Assembly (NCBI RefSeq): GCF_030052995.1
Contig: NZ_JASJPW010000002.1
Coordinates: 124,001-188,000, forward strand
Direction of reading: 5' to 3'
DNA length: 64,000 bases
DNA from: Gemmobacter sp. 24YEA27
GTDB taxonomy: Bacteria > Pseudomonadota > Alphaproteobacteria > Rhodobacterales > Rhodobacteraceae
The translations under genes were made by a program, and so were the position numbers. A model generated the notes under the pieces. It was not told the origin of the DNA. It ran no database searches and worked only from the letters and a program-made list of their open reading frames with translations. The stretch's first letter is position 1. Every line of letters begins with the position of its first letter. This document shows, piece after piece, positions 55,792 through 63,624 of this stretch.

Positions 55792-56103
55792 ATGCCCTGG
55801 ATTGCCGCCTGTTCGGCCGATGACATCGACACCGAAGACCTGATCCGCTGGGATCACGCCGGTCGCAGCTATGCGATCTATCGCAGCCCCGATGACGATT
55901 ATTTCTGCACCGACGGCTTTTGCACCCATGAGGCGATCCATCTCGCCGATGGGCTGGTGATGGATTACGTTGTCGAATGCCCCAAACATAACGGCCAGTT
56001 CGACTATCGAAGCGGCGAGGCGGTGCGGCTGCCGGCCTGCAAGAACCTCAACACCTGGCAGACCCGGGTTGAAAACGGCCAGGTCGAAATCCTGATCGAC
56101 TGA
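55792..56103 (+). CDS. MocE-like Rieske [2Fe-2S] ferredoxin
   Basis: A 103-residue soluble ferredoxin. Rieske ligands Cys44 and His46 (FCTHEAIHLADG) and Cys63 and His66 (VECPKHNGQF) are complete. Start ATG 55792 follows GGAGGAGAAG. Located 59 bases after the MocD-like oxygenase, it is the evident electron donor. No ferredoxin reductase (MocF counterpart) is seen in the window, so one must be supplied elsewhere. Followed by the PanB-like gene. Confidence 0.93.
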   Translation: MPWIAACSADDIDTEDLIRWDHAGRSYAIYRSPDDDYFCTDGFCTHEAIHLADGLVMDYVVECPKHNGQFDYRSGEAVRLPACKNLNTWQTRVENGQVEILID

Positions 56104-56133
56104 GATCACGCACAGAAATCCCCGGGGGACATC

Positions 56134-56946
56134 ATGGTTCAGAAAAGCACAAGACCGACCGTTGCCGATATCCGTGCGATGAAGGCGCAGGGGCAGAAGC
56201 TCTCGATGCTATACGTCACCACGCCGGGTGAGGCGGCAGCGGCGGCGGCAGCGGGGGTCGACCTCCTGTCGATCGAGGGGCAGTATTTCACGCCCGCGAT
56301 GCGCGAGGCGGCGGGTGACTGCTTTGTGCAGATCGGCCTGCCCTATGGCCCCGCCGGCGACCTGGTGACCGCCGAGGATTACCTGCGCGCCGCCTTTCAG
56401 TTCACCAAACTCGGCGGCGATTGCTTTTATTGCGCGGCATCTTTGCAGATCCAGAAAGCGCTTTGTGACAACCGCGTGCCAGTCGTCGGCCATGTCGGCC
56501 TGATCCCGTCGCAAGCGACCTGGACCGGGGGCTTCCGCGCGGTCGGGAAGAGCGCTGCCAGCGCCTGCGCGGTCTGGGATCACATCAAACGGCTGGAAGA
56601 GATCGGCTGTTTCGGTGCCGAGCTTGAGGTCGTTCCGGTCGGAGTGGCGAAGATCATCACCGAAAACTCCCCGCTGCTCATCCTCGGGATGGGCGCCGGT
56701 CCCTATGCCGATGCGCAGTATCTCTTTGCCGAAGACGTGCTGGGCTATACCACGGGCCATAAGCCGCGCCACGCCAAAAGCTACCGCAATTTCGCCGCCG
56801 AATTCGCCCGGTTGCAAGAGGAACGCATCTCGGCCTTCCGCGAATTTGTCGCCGATGTGAACAAGGGCGCCTATCCTGCCCCACTTCACAATGTTACCGA
56901 TAACGAGGCCGAACTTGCCGCCTTCCGCAAGATGGTCGGCCTGTGA
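56134..56946 (+). CDS. PanB-like (ketopantoate hydroxymethyltransferase family) protein
   Basis: A 270-residue TIM barrel of the PanB/PEP mutase superfamily. VGHVGLIPSQATWTGGFRAVGK and ELEVVPVGVAKIITENSPLLILGMGAGPYADAQYLFAEDVLGYTTGHKPRHAKSY follow PanB closely; in PanB the latter Glu (E. coli Glu181) is the catalytic base. However, the metal-binding start motif (VGDSLGMV in PanB) is replaced by LLSIEGQYFTPAM, and the LEGG Glu region by FYCAAS. Normal pantothenate synthesis is therefore unlikely. Following an oxygenase that would release formaldehyde, handling of a C1 unit or of a ring-derived keto acid is possible but unproven. Confidence 0.8.
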   Translation: MVQKSTRPTVADIRAMKAQGQKLSMLYVTTPGEAAAAAAAGVDLLSIEGQYFTPAMREAAGDCFVQIGLPYGPAGDLVTAEDYLRAAFQFTKLGGDCFYCAASLQIQKALCDNRVPVVGHVGLIPSQATWTGGFRAVGKSAASACAVWDHIKRLEEIGCFGAELEVVPVGVAKIITENSPLLILGMGAGPYADAQYLFAEDVLGYTTGHKPRHAKSYRNFAAEFARLQEERISAFREFVADVNKGAYPAPLHNVTDNEAELAAFRKMVGL

Positions 56947-56999
56947 CGCCCTGCGGCGCCGCCCTTCCCTGACCTGCCCGCGCCTGCATCGCAACACAG

Positions 57000-57026
57000 G
57001 ATTGCCAGTATCTATCATTGGCAATC
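57000..57026. promoter_or_regulatory. Long inverted repeat GATTGCCA-N11-TGGCAATC
   Basis: Eight-base perfect arms at 57000-57007 and 57019-57026, overlapping the dyad at 57020. The 294-base gap 56947-57240 otherwise shows no gene. Confidence 0.5.
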
Positions 57027-57035
57027 TGTATTGCA
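57020..57035. promoter_or_regulatory. Operator dyad GGCAAT-CTGT-ATTGCA
   Basis: Matches NGCAAT-N4-RTTGCA exactly, about 205 bases before the ABC ATPase start. Fourth copy of the consensus in the window. Confidence 0.6.
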
Positions 57036-57240
57036 TTTCTTTGAGATCTTGCTATGCCGGTGCTGTCAGAGAACGCTGCGTTCCGGGGAAGTCGCAGCCG
57101 GTCTGATACCCGAGGGGGATCGCACCATAGACCTGATTTCAGCGCGAAAGGTTCCGCCTCTTGCGCCGGTGAAAGCTGCGCACTGATCAGCGGCAGAGGG
57201 TTTGCGGCGCGCTCGCACGGCCGGGCAGAAAGGGGAGGAC

Positions 57241-58785
57241 ATGCAGAAATCTGCTACGGGCGGCGGGCTTGAGATCCGCAATGTTACACATTTCTACGGG
57301 CCGAACCGGGTGCTTGCGGGCATCGACCTCACGCTGCGGCCGGGCGAGGTTGTGGCGCTTGCAGGTGAGAATGGCGCCGGAAAATCGACATTGATGCGGA
57401 TCATCGGCGGCTATCAGGCGCCGGGGTCGGGCACGGTCCAGTGGCGCGGCGCGCCTGTGCCCGCCGATCTGCACCGCGCTGAAAAGATGGGGATCACGCT
57501 TGTCCATCAGGAATTCGCGCTGATCCCTGATATGAATGTCGCCGAAAACATCCATCTCGGGCGCGAGCCGGGCCGGTTCGGCGTGGTCAATCGCCGCAAG
57601 ATGCGTGACCAGGCCGCCGCCGCGCTGAAGCTTTTGCGCGCGAATATCCACCCCGAGGCCGCGATGCGCGATCTGCCGGTGGCAAGCTGGCAGGTGGTTG
57701 AGCTTGCCAAGGCCTTTGGCGCGGGCCCCTCGCTGTTGCTGATGGATGAACCCACCGCGGTTCTGGGCCGCGAGGAAACCGCCGCGCTTTTTGACCGGAT
57801 CCGCGCCTTCCGCGCGGCAGGTGGCGCGGTGATCTTCACCTCACACCGGCTGGACGAGGTCCGCGAGATTGCCGACCGGGTCACGGTTTTGCGCGATGGC
57901 ACCATCACCATGGACCGCCCCACCTCGGACGTTTCCGAACATGACATCGCCACCGCCATGGTCGGGCGCGAAATCTCCGACCTCTTCCTGCCCCGCAGCC
58001 CGGCGCCTGTCGCCGCCCCTGTCCTGGAAGTCGAGGGGCTTGACGTGCCGCGCGAGATCGGCGCCCCGGTGCGGGATGCGGGCTTTGCGCTCCATCCGGG
58101 CGAGATCCTTGGCGTGGCAGGCCTGGTCGGATCGGGCCGCACCGAGATGTTCGAGGGCCTTGTCGGCCTGCGCCCCGCCCGCGCGCGCCGCTTTACCCTG
58201 CGCGGTGAGACGCGGGCGCTGCCGAAAAGCCGTGAGGCCTGGGCAAAGGGCATCGCCTATCTGACCGAAGACCGCAAAAGCCGGGGCCTGCTGCTGGAGG
58301 CGAGCCAGATCGTCAATGCCGATCTGACGCTGGGGGCCCTGTCGGGCGGGCCGCTGCTTGACCAGGCGGGCGAGCGCGCGCGCTATGCGAAGGCGCGCGA
58401 GACATTCGACATCCGCTCGGCCAATCCACTGATCCCGGCGGGGCGGCTCTCGGGCGGCAATCAGCAGAAACTGCTGCTGGCGAAGACGCTCGCGAGCCAA
58501 CCGGATATCGTCATCCTCGACGAGCCGACACGCGGCGTCGATATCGGCGCCAAGGCCCAGATCTACCGCCTGATCGCCGGGCTCGCCGCCGAAGGCCGCG
58601 CCGTTGTCGTGATCTCGTCGGAACTGCCCGAGCTGATCGGCCTGGCCCATCGCATCCTCGTCATGGATCGCGGGCGCATCGCCGGCACGCTGCACCAGCC
58701 CGAGGGTGGCCAGGTGAGCGAGGCCGATATCCTGCGCCTCGGCCTTGGCCTTTCCACCGATTCAGAGAAGGAAATCCCCGCATGA
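57241..58785 (+). CDS. Sugar ABC transporter ATP-binding protein, RbsA/MglA type
   Basis: A 514-residue protein with two fused nucleotide-binding domains. Domain one: Walker A GENGAGKST (about 43-51), Q-loop LVHQEFALIPDMNVAENI, degenerate signature LPVASWQVVELAKA and Walker B LLLMDEPTAVLG. Domain two (about 260-514) has GLVGSGRTEMFEGLVGL in place of a normal Walker A, then signature RLSGGNQQKLLLAKTL and IVILDEPTRGVDIGAKAQIY, typical of RbsA. GGGGAGGAC precedes ATG 57241. First gene of a third importer operon; it overlaps the permease by four bases. Confidence 0.93.
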   Translation: MQKSATGGGLEIRNVTHFYGPNRVLAGIDLTLRPGEVVALAGENGAGKSTLMRIIGGYQAPGSGTVQWRGAPVPADLHRAEKMGITLVHQEFALIPDMNVAENIHLGREPGRFGVVNRRKMRDQAAAALKLLRANIHPEAAMRDLPVASWQVVELAKAFGAGPSLLLMDEPTAVLGREETAALFDRIRAFRAAGGAVIFTSHRLDEVREIADRVTVLRDGTITMDRPTSDVSEHDIATAMVGREISDLFLPRSPAPVAAPVLEVEGLDVPREIGAPVRDAGFALHPGEILGVAGLVGSGRTEMFEGLVGLRPARARRFTLRGETRALPKSREAWAKGIAYLTEDRKSRGLLLEASQIVNADLTLGALSGGPLLDQAGERARYAKARETFDIRSANPLIPAGRLSGGNQQKLLLAKTLASQPDIVILDEPTRGVDIGAKAQIYRLIAGLAAEGRAVVVISSELPELIGLAHRILVMDRGRIAGTLHQPEGGQVSEADILRLGLGLSTDSEKEIPA

Positions 58786-59774
58786 GCGACGCAACCCTCG
58801 CCCCCGCCGCCACGCCGCTGCGCCAGAGGATTGGCCAGCTCGGGCCGCTGATCGCGCTGATCCTGCTGGTGATCCTCGGCGCCGTGTCCAGCGAGACCTT
58901 CCTGACCGCCGAGAATGTCCTCAATGTGCTGACAAGGTCCTCGATCATCGGGATCATCGCGATCGGTGCGACCTTTGTGATTACCGCACGCGGGCTTGAC
59001 CTGTCGGTCGGGGCGATGGCCGCGCTGGTGGCGGGGCTGGGTATCATGGGGATGAACTGGTTTCTCGCCCATATGTCGCCGATGGCCGCGCTGATCAGTG
59101 GCATGACGCTGGCTTTGGTGATCGGGATGCTGGCCGGGCTTTTGAACGGCTCGCTGGTGGTGTTTGCCCGGATCGAGGCCTTCATCGTCACGCTGGGCAC
59201 GATGGGGATCATGCGCTCGCTGGTGACCTGGATGTCGGATGGCGGCTCGATCTCGCTCGATTTCGCGCTGCGCGATGCCGGGCGCGGGCTTTACTATGGC
59301 GCGCTGCTGGGGATCCCGTTGCCGGTGATCATTTTCGCGGTGCTGGCGGCGCTCGGTGAATTCGTCATGACCCGGATGCGCTTTGGCCGCCATGTCACGG
59401 CCATCGGCTCGAACCCGGATGTCTCGCGCTATTCCGCGATCCCGGTGAATGGGGTGCGGCTTGCGACCTATGTGCTGCAGGGCGCCTGCGTGGGCCTCGC
59501 CACGCTGATCTATGTGCCGCGCCTGGGTGCCGTCACGCCCTCGACCGGCATGTTGTGGGAACTGGAGGCGATTGCCGCCGTGATCATCGGCGGCACGGCG
59601 CTGGCGGGCGGCTACGGGCGGGTCTGGGGCACGGTGGTTGGTGTGCTGATCCTTGGCCTCGTCGCGAATATCCTCAACCTCACCTCGTATTTCAGCCCGC
59701 ATCTCAATGGCGCCTTCCAGGGCACCATCATCGTCATCGCCGTCCTGCTGCAACGCCGGCGCAGCGGCACCTGA
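58782..59774 (+). CDS. Sugar ABC transporter permease (RbsC-like)
   Basis: A 330-residue permease. VITARGLDLSVGAMAALVAGLGIMG, GMLAGLLNGSLVVFARIEAFIVTLGTMGI and GRHVTAIGSNPDVSRYSAIPVNGVRL are diagnostic; the glycine-rich EAIAAVIIGGTALAGGYGRVWGTV ends the channel. Coupled to the ATPase by an ATGA overlap and followed, after 23 bases, by the binding protein. Confidence 0.93.
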   Translation: MSDATLAPAATPLRQRIGQLGPLIALILLVILGAVSSETFLTAENVLNVLTRSSIIGIIAIGATFVITARGLDLSVGAMAALVAGLGIMGMNWFLAHMSPMAALISGMTLALVIGMLAGLLNGSLVVFARIEAFIVTLGTMGIMRSLVTWMSDGGSISLDFALRDAGRGLYYGALLGIPLPVIIFAVLAALGEFVMTRMRFGRHVTAIGSNPDVSRYSAIPVNGVRLATYVLQGACVGLATLIYVPRLGAVTPSTGMLWELEAIAAVIIGGTALAGGYGRVWGTVVGVLILGLVANILNLTSYFSPHLNGAFQGTIIVIAVLLQRRRSGT

Positions 59775-59797
59775 TTTTCAACCGGAGGAGAACCCCA

Positions 59798-60766
59798 ATG
59801 AAAGCCCAACTGTCCCGCCGCAATATGCTGGTGGCATCGGCCGCAGGCATGGCGCTGCCGCTGGCCGCCCTGCCCGCCCGCGCACAAGAGAAAGTCGCGA
59901 AAATCGGCATCGCGATCCCGGCCGCCACCCATGGCTGGACCGGCGGTCTGAACTATCACACCGAGCGCACCGTCAAATCCTTGCAGGCCGCCTTCCCGCA
60001 GCTTGATTTCGTGGTGACCACCGCCGGCGACGTCCAGGCCCAGGTGAACAATGTCGAAGACCTGATCGCCCAGGGCATCACTGCGCTGGTGATCCTGCCG
60101 ATGGAAAGCGATCCGCTGACCGAGCCGGTCAAGGCCGCCAAGGCCCGTGGCATCTTTATCACCGCCGTTGACCGTGGCCTGTCCGAGCCAGGCGTTGAAG
60201 ATCTCTATGTCGGCGGCAACAACCCGCAATATGGCAAGATCGCCGCCGATTACTTCAAGGGCAAGCTGCCGGATGGCGGCAAGATCGTCGTCATGCGCGG
60301 CATCCCGACCGCCATCGACAATATCCGCATCGAGGCCTTCAATGCCGCGCTTGAAGGGTCGGGGATCGAAGTTCTCGACATGCAATATGCCAACTGGAAC
60401 CCCGATAAGGGGTTCGAGGTGATGCAGGACTTCCTGACCCGCTTCCCCCAGATCGACGGGGTCTGGGCCGGTGACGATGACGCGGCGCTCGGTGCCAAAG
60501 CGGCCATCGAACAGGCGGGCCGCGCGGAGGGGATGAAGCTGCTGGGCGGATCGGGGATGAACCGGGTGATCAAGCTGATCATGGATGGGGATACGCTGAT
60601 CGACGCTGACATCTTCTACCCGCCGACTCTGATCATCCCCGCGATCACCGTCACCGCCGCGCGCTATGCGGTGCAATCGCCGGTGCATGGCATCTACACG
60701 CTCGACAGCCCGCTGATCACGGCTGAAAACGCGGCGGAATATTACTTCCCCGACAGCCCCTACTGA
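59798..60766 (+). CDS. Sugar ABC transporter substrate-binding protein
   Basis: A 322-residue exported protein. The leader MKAQLSRRNMLVASAAGMALPLAALPARAQ has an SRRNML twin-arginine motif. The mature RbsB-like core includes IGIAIPAATHGWTGGLNYHTE, ALVILPMESDPLTEPVKAAKARGIFITAVDRG and GVWAGDDDAALGAKAAIEQAG. ATG 59798 follows CCGGAGGAGAAC. Last gene of the importer operon; a strong terminator follows. Confidence 0.93.
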   Translation: MKAQLSRRNMLVASAAGMALPLAALPARAQEKVAKIGIAIPAATHGWTGGLNYHTERTVKSLQAAFPQLDFVVTTAGDVQAQVNNVEDLIAQGITALVILPMESDPLTEPVKAAKARGIFITAVDRGLSEPGVEDLYVGGNNPQYGKIAADYFKGKLPDGGKIVVMRGIPTAIDNIRIEAFNAALEGSGIEVLDMQYANWNPDKGFEVMQDFLTRFPQIDGVWAGDDDAALGAKAAIEQAGRAEGMKLLGGSGMNRVIKLIMDGDTLIDADIFYPPTLIIPAITVTAARYAVQSPVHGIYTLDSPLITAENAAEYYFPDSPY

Positions 60767-60782
60767 ACCTGTCCGAAACGCG

Positions 60783-60820
60783 AGAGGGCGCGGGATGTTT
60801 CCCGCGCCCTCTTTCGTTTT
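60783..60820. terminator. Bidirectional-position Rho-independent terminator
   Basis: AGAGGGCGCGGG (60783-60794) pairs with CCCGCGCCCTCT (60801-60812) around ATGTTT, followed on the plus strand by TTCGTTTT. It ends the ABC importer operon and separates it from the convergent iolB. On the minus strand there is no T tract. Confidence 0.88.
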
Positions 60821-60826
60821 CATGGC

Positions 60827-61624
60827 TCACTTCATCAGAAATTCAACCGCCGGATCCGCCACAAAGCGCCAGTTGCGGCGCGGGCCGGCCATGACGTTGA
60901 GGTAGTAAAGTTCAAACCCATAGGGCGCACCGCAGGGGTGATGGCCGCGCGGAACAAGCACCACATCGCCATCTTTCACCGCCATGACCTCATCAAACTG
61001 CCCGTCATCGGTATAGACGCGCTGAAAGGCAAAGCCATCGCCCGGGTTCAGGCGATGGTAATAGGTCTCTTCGAGATAGGTGATGCGGGGGAAATCATCC
61101 TCGTCATGGCGATGGCTGGGATAGGATGACCAGTTGCCGGCGGGGGTATAAACTTCGGTCACCAGCAGGCTGTCACAGACGTCATGCATCTCCATCGCGA
61201 TATTGTTCACCAGCCGCAGATTGCAGCCCGATCCGCGCTCGGTCAGGGTGATGCCATCAGGGCCAAGCCGTCGCGCCGGGTAATTGCCCTTGCCGGGCGC
61301 GGCGCAGACCGCGATGGTGCAGGCGGTCTCGGCCACCGCGCGCCAGTCCTGCCCCGGCGGCACATAAAGGCTGTGCGGTGGCGTCTTTTCAAAGACATTC
61401 ATCCGCTCGCCAAGCAGGCCCCAGTCCTGACCGGCGGCGGTGAAAGCGGCCTTGCCCTCGATCATGACCAGGATCACCTCATCACTGCCGGTCGCTTCCG
61501 CCGCCGTCTCGCCGGGCCGCAGCCGATAGAGCGAAAAGCCGACATAGCGCCAGCCGGCCGAGGCGGGGGTGACCTGGTGCACCTTGCCCGTGGTGCCGAA
61601 GGGTTTCAGTTGCAATTGGCTCAT
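60827..61624 (-). CDS. iolB: 5-deoxy-glucuronate isomerase
   Basis: A 265-residue bicupin. SSYPSHRHDEDDFPRITYLEETYYHRLNP carries the metal-binding His/Glu set of IolB and VYTDDGQFDEVMAVKDGDVVLVPRGHHPCGAPYGFELYYLNVMAGP is the family signature. IolB isomerises 5-deoxy-glucuronate to 5-dehydro-2-deoxy-gluconate in myo-inositol catabolism. ATG 61624 (MSQLQLKPFGTTGKVHQ) matches the family start. It lies 35 bases after iolC on the same strand. Confidence 0.96.
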   Translation of the reverse strand: MSQLQLKPFGTTGKVHQVTPASAGWRYVGFSLYRLRPGETAAEATGSDEVILVMIEGKAAFTAAGQDWGLLGERMNVFEKTPPHSLYVPPGQDWRAVAETACTIAVCAAPGKGNYPARRLGPDGITLTERGSGCNLRLVNNIAMEMHDVCDSLLVTEVYTPAGNWSSYPSHRHDEDDFPRITYLEETYYHRLNPGDGFAFQRVYTDDGQFDEVMAVKDGDVVLVPRGHHPCGAPYGFELYYLNVMAGPRRNWRFVADPAVEFLMK

Positions 61625-61659
61625 GAATACGTTCCCTGTCACTGGCACGGGCGCGGGCA

Positions 61660-63588
61660 TCAGCCGGCGCTGGCGCGCCTTGCCTGATCCCAGATCTCAC
61701 ACAGCCGGCTGTAGCGCGCCGTCATATCCGCGACCGCCCCGGTGTCATCCATCTTTCCCTCCATCCAGGCCCGCGCCACATCGCCAAAGATCGACCGTCC
61801 GACCGCAAACCCCCGAACCAGCGGCTGCGCCGCCGCAACGCGGAAGCTTGCGGCCAGCTCGGCCTCGGGCGCGTCAAGGCCAAGGATCACGATGCCGCGC
61901 GTGTTCGGGTCGTTATCCTCGATGGCGGCGACGGCATTGGCCCAGGCCTCAGCCGTCTTCATCGGCTCAAGCTTCCACCAGTCGGGATAAATGCCCAGAT
62001 CGTAAAAGCGACGGATGATCCTGGCCGTGGTCAGGTCATCGACCGGTGCCACCTTGGACGGGATCACTTCGAGCAGGAATTCCAGCCGGTTCCGGCGTGC
62101 TGCGGCAAACAGACGTTTGACCACGTCTTCCTGCTGCGCCCAGGTTGTGGCATCGTCATCGGGGTGGCAGAAACACAGCACCTTGACCACATGATCCAGC
62201 GGCCATTCGGCCAGCCCGCCGTAATCCGGCCCGATCTCGGGCTCAAGGCTTAAGGGGCGCGAGCCCGGCCATTCCACCGGACGCCCGACCCAGAGCCCGC
62301 TTCCCGCGGTGGCATGCAGTGCAGTCTTGCCAACGCGGTTGTCGCACAGAATGCCATAGCCCGGCCGGCCCGCCTGGACGCCCTGCGCGGCCGCAAGGCA
62401 CAGCTCTTTGAAGGCTCCGATTTTGGCCGGCGTTGCGCCTTGCATCTGCTCCAGCTGCATCCGGTGATCAAAAGCAAAGACGCGGATATCCCGCCACGGA
62501 TTGCCCCGGCTTTCGCCCCGCAGCGCCCGGCGGTTGGTCGACCAGTGGATCTGTTCCAGCGCTGCGTCGTTTCTCAGATCCGGGCGGGTCACACCGCGAT
62601 CCAGGAAGAATTCCAGTTCGGCCAGCGAGGGATAGGCCGGCGCACAACCATGGCGCGACACCGCGAAAGCCCCGCAGGCATTGGCATATTCCAGGGCGCG
62701 CGGCCATTTTTCATCATCCAGCCAGCCCTTCAGCAGGCCCGACATGAACCCGTCCCCCGCGCCCAGCACGTTGAACACCTCGATCGGGAACCCCGGCCCG
62801 GCCTCGCCCGCATCAAGGCTGTCGGGCACTGCGCCGGTAAAGGCCACCGCCCCCGCCGCGCCGCGTTTGCACACCAGCGTGGCGGTGCTGAGCGCGCGCA
62901 CGGCCCGAAGCGCCGCGATCGTATCGGTCGAACCGCCCGCGATATGGAATTCTTCCTCGGTCCCGACGATCAGGTCGAAGAGATGCAGCGTGGTTTGCAG
63001 TTTCGCCGTCACCTCGGCGCTTTCGACGAAGCGGCTTTCGCCATCCCCATGGCCCGCGACGCCCCAGAGGTTCGGGCGGTAATCGATATCCAGCGCTGTC
63101 CGCGCGCCATGCTGGCGGGCCAGCGCCAGCGCCTTCAGTACTGCCGCCTTGGTGCGCGGATGCGAAAGATGAGTTCCCGTCGCGACCACTGCGCGGCTGT
63201 CCGCAATCAGCGCCTCGTCGATGTCATCCTCGCACAGCCCCATATCGGCGCAATTCTCGCGGTAAAAGATCAGCGGGAACTGATGTTCGTCGCGGATCCC
63301 CAGCAGAACCAGCGCCGTCAGTCGTTCCGGGTCGGTCACCACGCCGCGCGTATCGACGCCTTCACGCGCCAGTTCCTCGCGCAGGAACCGGCCCATATGT
63401 TCATCGCCCACCCGGGTGATCAGTGCCGATTTCAGCCCCAGCCGCGCCGTCCCCACCGCCATATTGGTCGGGGAGCCGCCGACATATTTCTGAAACGCGC
63501 CCATATCTTCCAGCCGGCCACCCACCTGCGCCCCATAGAGGTCAATGGAGGACCGGCCAATGGTCACGAGATCCAGCTTTTTCGTCAT
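61660..63588 (-). CDS. iolC: 5-dehydro-2-deoxygluconokinase fused to DUF2090 (IolC-type)
   Basis: A 642-residue two-domain protein. Residues about 1-320 are a PfkB-type kinase: GRSSIDLYGAQVGGRLEDM, YVGGSPTNMAVGTARLGLK and the ATP/anion-hole motif NVLGAGDGFMSGLLKGWL. From about 340 a DUF2090 TIM-barrel domain follows (RVFAFDHRMQLEQM; GILCDNRVGKTAL; RLEFLLEVIPS; DWWKLEPM; AVGRSIFGDVARAWMEG), proposed to be the phospho-aldolase. The fusion is common in proteobacteria and would carry out two consecutive steps of the pathway. ATG 63588; iolB follows. Confidence 0.95.
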   Translation of the reverse strand: MTKKLDLVTIGRSSIDLYGAQVGGRLEDMGAFQKYVGGSPTNMAVGTARLGLKSALITRVGDEHMGRFLREELAREGVDTRGVVTDPERLTALVLLGIRDEHQFPLIFYRENCADMGLCEDDIDEALIADSRAVVATGTHLSHPRTKAAVLKALALARQHGARTALDIDYRPNLWGVAGHGDGESRFVESAEVTAKLQTTLHLFDLIVGTEEEFHIAGGSTDTIAALRAVRALSTATLVCKRGAAGAVAFTGAVPDSLDAGEAGPGFPIEVFNVLGAGDGFMSGLLKGWLDDEKWPRALEYANACGAFAVSRHGCAPAYPSLAELEFFLDRGVTRPDLRNDAALEQIHWSTNRRALRGESRGNPWRDIRVFAFDHRMQLEQMQGATPAKIGAFKELCLAAAQGVQAGRPGYGILCDNRVGKTALHATAGSGLWVGRPVEWPGSRPLSLEPEIGPDYGGLAEWPLDHVVKVLCFCHPDDDATTWAQQEDVVKRLFAAARRNRLEFLLEVIPSKVAPVDDLTTARIIRRFYDLGIYPDWWKLEPMKTAEAWANAVAAIEDNDPNTRGIVILGLDAPEAELAASFRVAAAQPLVRGFAVGRSIFGDVARAWMEGKMDDTGAVADMTARYSRLCEIWDQARRASAG

Positions 63589-63624
63589 CTCACAAACCCC
63601 CTCCCCCGGGGTGAACTCCTGGTC

